Below are positions 26,245 to 34,760 of a DNA stretch of 64,000 nucleotides, one piece after another; the first letter of the stretch is position 1, and each line of letters opens with the position of its first letter. The notes under the pieces were generated by a model. That model was not told the origin of the DNA and ran no database searches. It saw nothing but the letters and a program-made list of their open reading frames with translations. The DNA comes from Mycobacterium sp. 236(2023). Its GTDB lineage: Bacteria; Actinomycetota; Actinomycetes; Mycobacteriales; Mycobacteriaceae. The DNA is taken from the NCBI RefSeq assembly GCF_029623955.1, contig NZ_JARSBP010000002.1, positions 1,178,001-1,242,000 on the forward strand, in the 5' to 3' direction. A program made the position numbers and the translations under genes.

Positions 26245-28353
26245 TCAGTTCGATGCCGGAGGACCGGGCACTTGTCGGCGCCGGCTCGGCACCGAGGGTC
26301 GGGGTGCGCGGCAGAGCCTGAGGATCAGGATCAGCGACTCATCCGATTCGATGTCAAAGAACCTTTCGAGAGAGTATTGCAGGTTGCCGAGGCGCCGCGA
26401 GAATGCCGGCGACAGCGCGTCGAGTTCGCGAGGCTCCCGCGCGTACAGGAACGCGGGTGAGATAGGTTGTACCGCCAAATTCTGTTCCTGCGCAGCGATC
26501 CACACCGCCTCGAGGGCGGATCCTCCGCGCGCATAGTCGGCGAGCGAACCGCCTGTCACGGAGACGACGGCGACGCCGGCAGCGGCACGCAGCGCCGAGT
26601 GGGTGATCTCGCCCAGTGCCGAGCCGGCGTCCCACGCGGCCAGGTTGGCCATCACCGTCGGGCTCCGGAGGATGTCGAGAAACGCGACGTCGGCATTATC
26701 GAGCTCGAGGCTCCTGACATCGATTCCCGTGTCGGGTCGCGCATCTCCTGGCCAGCGAAGCTCGCTGATCATCTCCGAGTGCAGCAGCGGAGTCAGGTAC
26801 CTGATCCGATCGGCCTCGCCCAGTATCGATGCGACGCTGCCGATCTCGGCGCTGGAGGTGATCAGCCGAAGCCGTGCGCCCTCGTGCTCGGCGATGCGTG
26901 TCAGCGAGGCAACCACCTCGGGGGTGATCGGCACTCGACTTCCCACGTGGCGATTCGTCTCGCGACGCAGCATCGCCTCGTAGCGCTGCGCGAGGTCCCC
27001 GCCGTCGCCGTCGTTGCCACTGTCGCCGCCGGCGCTCGTGTGGATCACCGCGGTCAGCGGCGAGGGTCCGTCGCCCTCGCGAAAGTCGACCTTCGCGGTC
27101 AGGCCGTGGGCGGCGGCGGCGATCCGTGCGTTGAAGGTGGCAGCCCCGATGGCGACGGCGCTGCCGCGGTAACCGACGTCCATGGCGGACGTGAGGTCGG
27201 GGTCGAGCCGGATCGTCAATGATTCGTCGTCGGACTCGAAGCTCCAGGGCTGACTGTTGCCGCCCGACGGCGCTCGGCCGGCCGCTGCGGCCACCGCGGC
27301 GATGGCGTCACCGGACACCGGTAGGGCTGATGCGGTGGTGGCGTCTGCGGGTCGATCCGGCGCCTGCGCGGCGCCCGCCGGGTCGCGGATGCCGTCGAGG
27401 ATCGCGGGGAGGTCGACCCGCACCCGGCCTGAGGGCAGCGCTTCGCCGAGCCCGATCCGTCGCACAGCTTCAGCGACCGTCGCCGCCCCGACCGCGACCT
27501 CCGAGGACAGTTGTGGCCATGTCGACAACGTCTTGCCGACCTCGATCAACGAGGCCTGCATGCGGGGACGGAGCAGGGCGGCGTCGATCACCCTCAGGAC
27601 GTGCGGCACCTTCTCCTTGGCGCTGAGTTGGGCCAGTCGGCCGGCGTCGACATCTCCGAGCAGACCGTGGAACACCGGCCGGTCGGGTTCTTCGTCGAAG
27701 CGTTCGACATCGAGCAGGCCGCCGCTGCTGGTGGCCATCAGAACGGGCAGCCGCCGCTTGCGCGCACCCTCGCGAACCTGCACCTTCACATCGAGCGAAT
27801 CGCACTCCTCGATGACGATGTCGAGCCCGTCGAGGAACTCGTCGATGGACTCGGCCGTGATGCCCGACGGGGTGACGTCGACAGGCAGGTACGGGTCCAG
27901 CTCGGCGATGCGCCGCGCGCACGCCACGGCTTTGTTCACCCCGAGATCGAAGACCGACGCCGGGACCCGGTTGAGGTTGGACAGCTCGAGATCGTCGAAG
28001 TCGGCGAGACGCAGGGCGCCACACAGCCCCTCCGCCGCGAGTGCGTGAGCGATCGCATGCCCCACGCTGAGCCCGACCACGCCGATCCGCAAGGAACCGA
28101 GGTGGTCCAGTTCGGAATCGGTGATGAGGTAGCGATTCCTGTCCAGTCGCACACGCCGGAACTCGTCCGGCCCCAGCACCCGGACCACCGCGCGGCGCCA
28201 CGGGTAGTACGCCCACCGCGCGGCGCCGGCGGTTTCGATTCGGTCGATGAACTCGATCCCGGTATCGGCTCTCAGCCGGGCGATCTCCTGCGCGTCAGCC
28301 GGGTCGGCGGCATCCAGAAGCACTGCGCGGTGGCGGGCATCGGCATCGGTCAT
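26245..28353 (-). CDS. E1/ThiF-like adenylyltransferase fused to a nitroreductase domain (Rv1355c/MoeY type)
   Basis: A 702-residue two-domain protein. The N-terminal half (about 60-330) is ThiF/E1-like: LGSLRIGVVGLSVGHAIAHALAAEGLCGALRLADFDDLELSNLNR gives the nucleotide loop, acidic D-x-D and N-L-N-R. I-V-I-E-E-C-D follows, and there is no C-x-x-C zinc pair. The C-terminal half (about 350-680) is nitroreductase-like: APSGGNSQPWSFE, then paired Arg/Ala-rich flavin segments. This fusion matches M. tuberculosis Rv1355c, annotated MoeY (molybdopterin biosynthesis), though the role is unproven. Adenylation plus flavin-dependent oxidation recalls peptide-azoline cyclodehydratase/dehydrogenase pairs. 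It overlaps the upstream gene by four bases and precedes dcpA by 16. Confidence 0.8.
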   Translation of the reverse strand: MTDADARHRAVLLDAADPADAQEIARLRADTGIEFIDRIETAGAARWAYYPWRRAVVRVLGPDEFRRVRLDRNRYLITDSELDHLGSLRIGVVGLSVGHAIAHALAAEGLCGALRLADFDDLELSNLNRVPASVFDLGVNKAVACARRIAELDPYLPVDVTPSGITAESIDEFLDGLDIVIEECDSLDVKVQVREGARKRRLPVLMATSSGGLLDVERFDEEPDRPVFHGLLGDVDAGRLAQLSAKEKVPHVLRVIDAALLRPRMQASLIEVGKTLSTWPQLSSEVAVGAATVAEAVRRIGLGEALPSGRVRVDLPAILDGIRDPAGAAQAPDRPADATTASALPVSGDAIAAVAAAAGRAPSGGNSQPWSFESDDESLTIRLDPDLTSAMDVGYRGSAVAIGAATFNARIAAAAHGLTAKVDFREGDGPSPLTAVIHTSAGGDSGNDGDGGDLAQRYEAMLRRETNRHVGSRVPITPEVVASLTRIAEHEGARLRLITSSAEIGSVASILGEADRIRYLTPLLHSEMISELRWPGDARPDTGIDVRSLELDNADVAFLDILRSPTVMANLAAWDAGSALGEITHSALRAAAGVAVVSVTGGSLADYARGGSALEAVWIAAQEQNLAVQPISPAFLYAREPRELDALSPAFSRRLGNLQYSLERFFDIESDESLILILRLCRAPRPSVPSRRRQVPGPPASN

Positions 28354-29183
28354 CGAGTGGCTACGTCGCTCACGACAGGTGTTCTCCTCGGTTCCATGGT
28401 TGCGGCCATCTGGCGTTGCTCGGCGAAGAAGGCTGAAACCTGCCTGGGTTCAGCGTGGTTCGCGAAGTTCGCACGATCCCACCATGCCAGCCTGGTGCCG
28501 TAGCGCTTGTCGGGGTACGGCGTGGCAGGAATCTTGGAGGCGAGGACGCCACCGGAGGTGACCCAGCGTTTGAGGACGTACGACGCGGCGGTGGCTACGA
28601 CGAACTGGATATCGAGAAGCGTCATCGCGTGCAGCGGGGTTCGGGCGATCGCTGTGGTGACGCGTCGGCCCTCTTCGGGGTCGTCGGTGACCCAGGCGGT
28701 CTTCATCTCGGCGACGCCGAACGGGATACGGTCGGCGACCATCTTGTACACGGCGTCCTGGCCGGGCTGTCCGTCCCATTCCTTGACGGCGTGGCACTCG
28801 TCGGCGGAGCCGTAGGGTCCTCGAGCACGCAGGCCGCCGATCACCTTTCCCGACCTGTTGACGCATGCGGCGAACAGTGCGGTGTCGTGTCCACTGCGCA
28901 GGGCGTCGACGTCGAGGGCAACGTCGATGTTGTGCTTCCGATAGCTCGTGTACGCGCCCTGCACGTAGTCGTTCCACAGATCGGGTTCGGTGGACGGTGT
29001 CGCATAGACCATCGAGCATTCGATGGTCGGGTCCCAGTAGTTCGGGCTTGTCGCTAACGGCGCGAAATCTCGGGTGGGGGAGCGAAAATCGGGGAGGGTC
29101 ACTATTCGTCCATTCATCAGGGCCAGCCTTCGATCGCGGCTGTACTTCGTGGGGGAAGGCGCCGTTATCTGCACGCCCGTCAA
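28350..29183 (-). CDS. Unknown protein, possibly a GNAT/autoinducer-synthase-like acyltransferase
   Basis: Up to 277 residues, not confidently recognised. The central block DTALFAACVNRSGKVIGGLRARGPYGSADECHAVKEW is reminiscent of the strand-loop-strand of GNAT-fold N-acyl amino acid or acyl-homoserine lactone synthases, which often carry G-G-x-R followed by an acidic loop. The C-terminal IPATPYPDKRYGTRLAWWDRANF would be the last strand. This resemblance is weak and is my inference. No membrane segment. TTG 29183 is the longest start; ATG 29117 (GAAGG 9-10 bases upstream) is equally plausible. It heads the operon, and its stop overlaps the E1-nitroreductase start (ATGA). A 693-base AT-richer gap lies upstream. 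Confidence 0.5.
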   Translation of the reverse strand: MTGVQITAPSPTKYSRDRRLALMNGRIVTLPDFRSPTRDFAPLATSPNYWDPTIECSMVYATPSTEPDLWNDYVQGAYTSYRKHNIDVALDVDALRSGHDTALFAACVNRSGKVIGGLRARGPYGSADECHAVKEWDGQPGQDAVYKMVADRIPFGVAEMKTAWVTDDPEEGRRVTTAIARTPLHAMTLLDIQFVVATAASYVLKRWVTSGGVLASKIPATPYPDKRYGTRLAWWDRANFANHAEPRQVSAFFAEQRQMAATMEPRRTPVVSDVATR

Positions 29184-29876
29184 GTATCTCGCTACAAGAC
29201 CGCGCAGTGTTAGTTATCAAGGTCTCGTGTCCATCAATTCGGCGACCACCGCTGATTGCCCGAAAGCGGTTTCGTGCGCTAAGCCGATAGATGAGCTATC
29301 AATAATTTCTCGGTACGTGCAGGTCAAATTGCCTCTTCTTGCGGTTTAGCGAACATTGCAGGTCTGTAGAGCGGGGACCACGGCGCGGTGCAGGGGAAAG
29401 AACAATTTTGCTCGCGAAGTCGCACGGGACGTCGCATTGTTTAGCCGGTGTGCATACAAGAATGCTCGTCCACGAATGGTTACCGCCGGGTAACTCAATA
29501 TTGACGGGCTATTCAGAGGCACGCCCAGCGAATTTGCCGCGCCCGGGAAGCGAGTTCGAAAAAATTTGCTGAAAGGTGTTTTTGTCGCAGCCGTGGATTC
29601 TCGGCACCGACATTTGACGGTCTCGTCCAGCCCGATTTTTGTGTCTATCCCGGTCTTTGGGCTACCGGAAGCGACGGCGCTGTGGGCGCGATCGCGAATT
29701 CGGAGAGGCGTCATAAATGGACGGCGTAACGCCAATTATTGCCATTGTCGGATGGCGACATCGGGGGGCGTCGGGATGGTTTCTTTTTCGCGGTGTGGCA
29801 CAGTGAGCGCCGGATCTGTGAGCGTTGACGACGCCCGGACCCGACATCGGAGAACGGCTCCCAAAGGAGAGATGGC
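29184..29876. other. Large AT-richer intergenic region without a convincing gene
   Basis: About 690 bases between the divergent E1/acyltransferase operon and the MaoC gene. Base composition is visibly richer in A/T than all neighbours, with runs such as AAAAAATTT, GTTTTTG and TTTCTTTTTCG. Open frames on both strands are short, without ribosome-binding sites or a recognisable product. The longest candidate small peptide is a 36-codon frame from ATG 29462 to TGA 29572. It probably holds the promoter and long leader of the leftward operon, and possibly nucleoid-protein (Lsr2-type) sites. Confidence 0.5.
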
Positions 29877-30329
29877 GTGAAGAAGTTCAACGATCTGACC
29901 GAGTTGGTCGCAGCCGAAGGTGCGCAGCTCGGCCCCACCGAATGGCTGGAGATCACCCAGGATCGGGTCAACCTGTTCGCCGACGCGACCGAGGACCATC
30001 AGTGGATCCACGTCGATCCCGATCGTGCGGCGGACGGGCCGTTCGGAGGAACCATCGCGCACGGGCTGCTGACGCTGTCGCTGCTCCCGCATTTCACCCA
30101 CCAGCTCTATACGGTCGGCAATGTCGCGATGGCAATCAATTACGGCTATAACAAGGTTCGATTCATCACGCCGGTTCGCGTCGGCGCCAAGCTGCGTGCC
30201 CGGGCCGAGATCACGTCGGTGGCTCAGCTCGACAACGCCGTCCAGGCGACCCTGACGACGACGGTCGAAATCGAGGGCGCTTCGAAGCCGGCGGCGGTGG
30301 CCGAATCGATCGTGCGGTTCATCGGCTGA
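29877..30329 (+). CDS. MaoC-family (R)-specific enoyl-CoA hydratase (HtdZ/Rv0130-like)
   Basis: A 150-residue single hot-dog-fold hydratase that adds water to trans-2-enoyl-CoA to give the (R)-3-hydroxyacyl-CoA. The signature FADATEDHQWIHVDPDRA contains catalytic Asp40 and His45, followed by GPFGGTIAHGLLTLSLLP. The whole sequence closely resembles M. tuberculosis Rv0130 (HtdZ). GTG 29877 is preceded by AAAGGAGAG at good spacing; an ATG at 29872 is out of frame. Its own promoter must lie in the long gap before it. A candidate promoter with a palindrome follows it, so the next gene is probably a separate unit. Confidence 0.88.
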   Translation: MKKFNDLTELVAAEGAQLGPTEWLEITQDRVNLFADATEDHQWIHVDPDRAADGPFGGTIAHGLLTLSLLPHFTHQLYTVGNVAMAINYGYNKVRFITPVRVGAKLRARAEITSVAQLDNAVQATLTTTVEIEGASKPAAVAESIVRFIG

Positions 30330-30369
30330 GTCCGGACCTCCGCACCGCGGCGACATGCGTCAGAAACTA

Positions 30370-30398
30370 TTGACGTACGTCAAAAACGCTTCTAGATT
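30370..30398 (+). promoter_or_regulatory. Promoter with perfect palindrome over the -35 element
   Basis: TTGACGTACGTCAA (30370-30383) is a perfect 14-base palindrome. Its first six bases form a -35 (TTGACG), and 17 bases later comes the -10 TAGATT (30393-30398). The FMO gene starts 23 bases downstream. An operator over the -35 would give repressor control. Confidence 0.7.
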
Positions 30399-30421
30399 GC
30401 CATTTGGCGTGAGGAGCGACG

Positions 30422-31753
30422 GTGCAACAAACACACCCGCGGGTTGCGATCATCGGGGCCGGAATCAGTGGCCTGACCGCAGGCAAGATGCTCAAGGACT
30501 ACGGCGTCGACTACACCACCTTCGAGACGTCAGATCGTGTCGGCGGGAACTGGGCGTTCGGTAATCCCAACGGGCACAGCAGTGCCTACCGGTCGTTGCA
30601 CATCGACACGTCCAAGGATCGGTTGTCGTTCAAGGACTATCCGATGCCGGCCCATTACCCGTCGTTCCCACACCACTCGGAGGTCAAGGCATACCTCGAC
30701 GACTACGCCGAGGTGTTCGGGTTGCTCGATCACATCGAGTTCGGCAACGGCGTGGTGCACGCGGCCAAGGCCGACGACGGCACGTGGCTCATCCGCGATC
30801 AGGCCGGAGCACAACGGCAATTCGACCTCCTGGTGGTCGGCAACGGCCACCATTGGGACCCCCGGTTGCCCGACTTTCCCGGCGCGTTCGCCGGTGAGTC
30901 GATCCACTCGCACTCCTACATCGACCCCACGACACCACTGGCGCTCACCGGCAAACGCATCCTCGTCGTCGGGATCGGCAACAGTGCCGCCGACATCACC
31001 GTCGAACTCTCGTCCAAGGCTCTGCGTAACCAGGTGACGTTGTCGACCAGGTCGTCAGCCTGGATCGTGCCGAAATACATTGCGGGACGGCCCGGCGACA
31101 CGCTGTTCCGAACCTCACCTCACCTGCCACTGTCGTGGCAGCGCAAGGCCGTTCAGTTCATCGCCCCGATGCTGGGGACCGATCCGACGATGTACGGCCT
31201 GCCGCCTGCGGATCACAAGCTGTTCGAAGCGCATCCCACCCAGTCGGTCGAGTTGCCGTTGCGGTTGGGCTCGGGCGACGTCACCCCGAAGCCGAACGTC
31301 GAACGCCTCGACGGCGACACCGTGCATTTCATCGACGGCACGAGCAGCGACTTCGACGTCATCGTCTACGCGACCGGATACAACATCACGTTCCCGTTCT
31401 TCGATCCCGACTTCATCAGCGCCCCGGGCAACACTTTGCGCCTGTACAAGCGAATGTTCCTGCCGGGCATGGACAATCTGGTCTTCATGGGCTTCGCCCA
31501 GGCGGTGCCGACGTTGTTCCCGTTCGTCGAGTGCCAAGCGCGTCTGCTCGCCGCCTACGCCGTCGGACGGTACGTGCTACCGCCGGTCGACGAGATGGAG
31601 CGCGTCATCGACGCTGACCAACACCTTCACGCCGGTCACTGCACCGACCGTCCGCGCCACACCCAGCAGGTCGACTACTTCATCTACGAGCACGATCTGC
31701 GCACGCGCGAGATCCCCGCGGGCATCAAGCGGGCGGCGCGGGTGGCGGTGTGA
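30422..31753 (+). CDS. Flavin-containing monooxygenase (FMO/Baeyer-Villiger type)
   Basis: A 443-residue NADPH- and FAD-dependent oxygenase. Motifs are the FAD loop VAIIGAGISGLTAG at the start, the GRVGGNWAFGN-type FMO segment, the NADPH loop VVGIGNSAADI and VIYATGY near residue 320. The usual FMO fingerprint F-x-G-x-x-x-H-x-x-x-Y is present as FPGAFAGESIHSHSY. It could oxygenate a heteroatom or a ketone. GTG 30422 has GAGGAG upstream. An alpha/beta hydrolase follows with a TGATG overlap, a pairing that would allow ketone-to-ester oxidation followed by ester hydrolysis (inference). Confidence 0.85.
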   Translation: MQQTHPRVAIIGAGISGLTAGKMLKDYGVDYTTFETSDRVGGNWAFGNPNGHSSAYRSLHIDTSKDRLSFKDYPMPAHYPSFPHHSEVKAYLDDYAEVFGLLDHIEFGNGVVHAAKADDGTWLIRDQAGAQRQFDLLVVGNGHHWDPRLPDFPGAFAGESIHSHSYIDPTTPLALTGKRILVVGIGNSAADITVELSSKALRNQVTLSTRSSAWIVPKYIAGRPGDTLFRTSPHLPLSWQRKAVQFIAPMLGTDPTMYGLPPADHKLFEAHPTQSVELPLRLGSGDVTPKPNVERLDGDTVHFIDGTSSDFDVIVYATGYNITFPFFDPDFISAPGNTLRLYKRMFLPGMDNLVFMGFAQAVPTLFPFVECQARLLAAYAVGRYVLPPVDEMERVIDADQHLHAGHCTDRPRHTQQVDYFIYEHDLRTREIPAGIKRAARVAV

Positions 31754-32646
31754 TGGCCCATACCGAGATCAGCTTCGTCAGCGGTGGCGATACCTGCAGC
31801 GCATGGCATTTCGCCGCTGCGGGCACGAAACGTGCGGTGATCGTCATGGCCCATGGCTTTGGCGGTACCAAGGATTCCGGTCTGGAACCGTTCGCCACAC
31901 GGTTCGCCTCGGCGGGCTTCGACGTGTTCGCGTTCGATTACCGAGGCTTCGGAGCATCGGGAGGCCAACCCCGGCAATCGCTTTCGGTGCGCAAACAGAT
32001 CGACGACTACCACGCCGCCGTTGAGGCGGCCAAGGGGCTCGACGGGGTAGATCCCGGCCGGATCGCGGTCTGGGGCGCCTCGTTCTCCGGCGGGCACGTC
32101 CTGCAGGTGGCCGCCGAGCGGGGTGACATCGGGGCGGTGATCGCATTGACGCCGTTGACGAGCGGGATCGCCGTGAGCCGCGCCGCCGCGTCGTCACGCG
32201 ACGTCGTCACGTCGTTGCGCTGGACGCTGACCGGCATCAAGAGCCGAATCGCGGTGCGGCGCGGTCAGACTCCCACGCTCATGCCCTTGGTCTCACCCGT
32301 GGGGGAGTCGGGTGCGCTGGCGCTCGCCGGTGCCTTCGAAAGCTACACCGCGCTCGCAGGTCCCACGTGGCGCAACGAGATCGACAGCTCGATCGGGCTG
32401 GAGGTCCTCGGGGTGCGCACCACGGCGGCAGCCAAGAAGCTGAGGTGCCCGCTTCTGGTCCAGATCGCCGACTTCGACCAGTACGTTCCCGCCGGTGCCG
32501 TCGCGACGACCGCCGCGCACGGCCGGGCACAGGTGCACCATTACCCGTGCGACCACTTCGATGTCTGGCCGGGCAACGACTGGTTCGACAAGACCGTCGA
32601 CGATCAGGTCGCGTTCCTGAGAAAAGCCGTGGGCGCTCAGTACTGA
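31753..32646 (+). CDS. Alpha/beta hydrolase (dienelactone hydrolase/peptidase S9-like)
   Basis: A 297-residue cytoplasmic hydrolase. The oxyanion region is VIVMAHGFGGTKDSGLEPFA, the nucleophile elbow is VWGASFSGG with Ser110, and the acid is in QIADFDQYVP. The catalytic His is in YPCDHFDVWPG near the C-terminus. The triad is complete. ATG 31753 overlaps the monooxygenase stop (TGATG), so the two are coupled and probably act in sequence on one substrate. The last 10 bases overlap the convergent SDR gene. Confidence 0.82.
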   Translation: MAHTEISFVSGGDTCSAWHFAAAGTKRAVIVMAHGFGGTKDSGLEPFATRFASAGFDVFAFDYRGFGASGGQPRQSLSVRKQIDDYHAAVEAAKGLDGVDPGRIAVWGASFSGGHVLQVAAERGDIGAVIALTPLTSGIAVSRAAASSRDVVTSLRWTLTGIKSRIAVRRGQTPTLMPLVSPVGESGALALAGAFESYTALAGPTWRNEIDSSIGLEVLGVRTTAAAKKLRCPLLVQIADFDQYVPAGAVATTAAHGRAQVHHYPCDHFDVWPGNDWFDKTVDDQVAFLRKAVGAQY

Positions 32647-33458
32647 GTGGAGCCCTGATCCACCGCGATCGCGCTCGCAGTGATGTATCTGGCCTCGTCG
32701 CTGGCCAGCCAGCACACGGTGTCGGCGATGTCCTCCGGTTCCAACACCCAGGTCGGTAGAAAGGGCGTCATCATGTGCTGCAACTGCGGGTTCGTCTCCA
32801 GCGTCTTACCGATCGCCGCGGCCATTTCGCCGCTACCCATGGGAGTCAGAACCGGGCCCGGGTGAACGCTATTCACGCGGATCGAATGTTTACCCAATTC
32901 GGCAGCGAAGGCGCGCGCCATGCCGGTGACCGCATGCTTGCTGGCCGTGTAGTGAATCATGAACGGCTGCATCTTGACTCCCGCTGCAGAGCTGATCAGG
33001 ATGATCGAGCCGCCGCGGCCACCGTCGATGATCTTCTGGGCACCGGCCATCACCGCATTCCACGTTCCGGTCACATTGATGTCCATCACGTCGCGGAAGT
33101 CTTCAGGCCGAATTTGATCCCACACCTGAGGCGCGGCAACACCGGCATTGGCAACGATGACGTCCAGCCTGCCGAGTTCGGCTACCCCGGTTGCCACCGC
33201 GGCGTTCAGCCCGTCGCAGTCGCGGGTGTCGACCGCCGACGCCAGAATGCGGCGACCCGTCGCCTCCACCAATTTCACGGTCTCGGCCAGGTCGTCGGGA
33301 GTAGCAGGGTCGTAGCGCACGCACGCGGGCAGCGGACCCGCGATGTCGACCGCGATGATGTCGGCGCCCTCGTTGGCCATCCGCACCGCGTGCGCCCGGC
33401 CCTGCCCGCGGGCAGCGCCGGTGATGAAGGCGACCCGTCCGTCCAGCCTGCCGGTCAT
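32637..33458 (-). CDS. Mycofactocin-coupled SDR-family oxidoreductase
   Basis: A 273-residue short-chain dehydrogenase. The nucleotide loop VAFITGAARGQGRAHAVRMANEGADIIAVDI, followed by an insertion of about 25 residues before the next strand, is the signature of the mycofactocin-coupled subfamily, in which a bound NAD is recycled by the peptide cofactor mycofactocin. The catalytic Ser-Tyr-Lys are in LISSAAGV and HYTASKHA. It would oxidise an alcohol, possibly a beta-hydroxyacyl-CoA or steroid/terpenoid alcohol. The start overlaps the acyl-CoA dehydrogenase stop (33455-33458), so it is second in a leftward operon starting at 34642. Confidence 0.85.
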   Translation of the reverse strand: MTGRLDGRVAFITGAARGQGRAHAVRMANEGADIIAVDIAGPLPACVRYDPATPDDLAETVKLVEATGRRILASAVDTRDCDGLNAAVATGVAELGRLDVIVANAGVAAPQVWDQIRPEDFRDVMDINVTGTWNAVMAGAQKIIDGGRGGSIILISSAAGVKMQPFMIHYTASKHAVTGMARAFAAELGKHSIRVNSVHPGPVLTPMGSGEMAAAIGKTLETNPQLQHMMTPFLPTWVLEPEDIADTVCWLASDEARYITASAIAVDQGSTQY

Positions 33459-34642
33459 CGCTTGCCCGCCTTCGCCGCTGCCTTCACTAGTCCTCCTCCG
33501 ATGATCAATCTCTGAATCTCACTGGTGCCCTCGTACAACCTCAACAAGCGCACGTCGCGGTAGATCCGCTCGACCGGCACGTCGCGCATATAGCCACTGC
33601 CGCCGTGGATCTGGACCGCGAGATCAGCGACCTTGCCCGCCATCTCGGTGCAGAAGAGCTTGGCGGCAGACGGCGCGATGCGGCGATCCTGCTCGGTGAC
33701 CCACCGGTGGGCAGCGTCGCGGACCAGTGCGCGGCCGGCCATCACGCCGGTCTGCTGGTCGGCCAGCATCGCCTGCACAAGTTGGAAGACCCCGATGCGT
33801 GTGCCACCTTGTGTCGCGGTGGCGGCATAGGCCACCGACTCGTCGAGTGCGCGCTGTGCGGTGCCGACCGCCAGTGCCGCGATGTGGACGCGGCCGCGCG
33901 CCAGTGACGTCATCGCGGCGCGGTAACCGATGTCCTCGGCTCCGCCGACGAGTGCGCTTGCGGGGACTCGCACGTCGGTGAAACTCACGTCCGCGGTCCA
34001 GGCGCCCTCCTGGCCCATCTTCTTGTCCTTGGCGCCGACCTCGACCCCCGGGCTGTCGGCGGGAACGAGGAAGACGGCGATACCGGCGCCCTTATCGTCG
34101 GCCGGTCTGCTCCTGGCGAACGTGACGAACAGGTCGGCGTCGGGAGCGTTGGTGATGTATTGCTTCTGCCCGTTGATGATCCAGTCTGCGTCTGTCCCGG
34201 ACCCGTCACGCACGGCCTTGGTCCGCAGACCGGACGGATTCGAGCCGGCACCGGGTTCGGTGAGCGCGAAGGAAGCGACCACGTCGCCTGAGGCGATTCC
34301 CTCCAGCCACGCCGACTTCTGTTCGTCGGTGCCGTAGCCGACGAGCACCTGACCGGCAATGCCGTTGTTGGTCCCGAACATCGAGCGCAACGCCAGCGAT
34401 GTGTAGCCCAGTTCCATCGCCAGTTCGACGTCCTGGGCGAGGTTCAGGCCGAGTCCACCCCACTCCTGGGGGATCGCATAACCGAACAGACCCATCTTCT
34501 TGACCTGCTCCCGCAGGTCGTCGGGCACGCGGTCGTCGGCGAGGATCTCCTGTTCACGCGGCACCACGGCGGTACGGACGAAGTGGCGGGTCTGCGACAG
34601 GATCGCCTCGAAATCCTCGTCGCTGACTTCAGGTGCGGTCAT
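33455..34642 (-). CDS. Acyl-CoA dehydrogenase
   Basis: A 395-residue flavoprotein with all standard blocks: [57 protein letters not shown] and, near the end, [22 protein letters not shown], where the catalytic Glu of Y-E-G-T-S-E-I-Q is present. It acts as a homotetramer on a linear or branched acyl-CoA. The open frame extends upstream, but ATG 34642 has GAGGAG at good distance and gives the family start. It is divergent from the SDR-thiolase operon across a perfect inverted repeat at 34690-34710. Confidence 0.9.
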   Translation of the reverse strand: MTAPEVSDEDFEAILSQTRHFVRTAVVPREQEILADDRVPDDLREQVKKMGLFGYAIPQEWGGLGLNLAQDVELAMELGYTSLALRSMFGTNNGIAGQVLVGYGTDEQKSAWLEGIASGDVVASFALTEPGAGSNPSGLRTKAVRDGSGTDADWIINGQKQYITNAPDADLFVTFARSRPADDKGAGIAVFLVPADSPGVEVGAKDKKMGQEGAWTADVSFTDVRVPASALVGGAEDIGYRAAMTSLARGRVHIAALAVGTAQRALDESVAYAATATQGGTRIGVFQLVQAMLADQQTGVMAGRALVRDAAHRWVTEQDRRIAPSAAKLFCTEMAGKVADLAVQIHGGSGYMRDVPVERIYRDVRLLRLYEGTSEIQRLIIGGGLVKAAAKAGKR

Positions 34643-34689
34643 CGTCAGGTGCTCCTCGGGGCGATCTCGCGGGGGACGTGAACGGCCAA

Positions 34690-34710
34690 TATCGTATATG
34701 AAATACGATA
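34690..34710. promoter_or_regulatory. Perfect inverted repeat in divergent promoter, probable GntR operator
   Basis: TATCGTAT-ATGAA-ATACGATA has perfect 8-base arms and a 5-base spacer. It lies 47 bases from the ACAD start and 50 from the SDR start. The GTAT/ATAC core is compatible with FadR-type GntR sites. The GntR gene at 37904 in the rightward operon is the obvious candidate ligand. Confidence 0.7.
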
Positions 34711-34760
34711 GCGTCCCGAATGTCGGGCATCCCTTACGGGCACGAGGATGGGTGAAACAG

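Noticed and set aside
29346..29735. Leftward 129-codon open frame in the AT-richer gap
   Set aside because: No ribosome-binding site, no recognisable family, and amino acid composition typical of a shadow frame (many Arg, Ser and Thr in no pattern).
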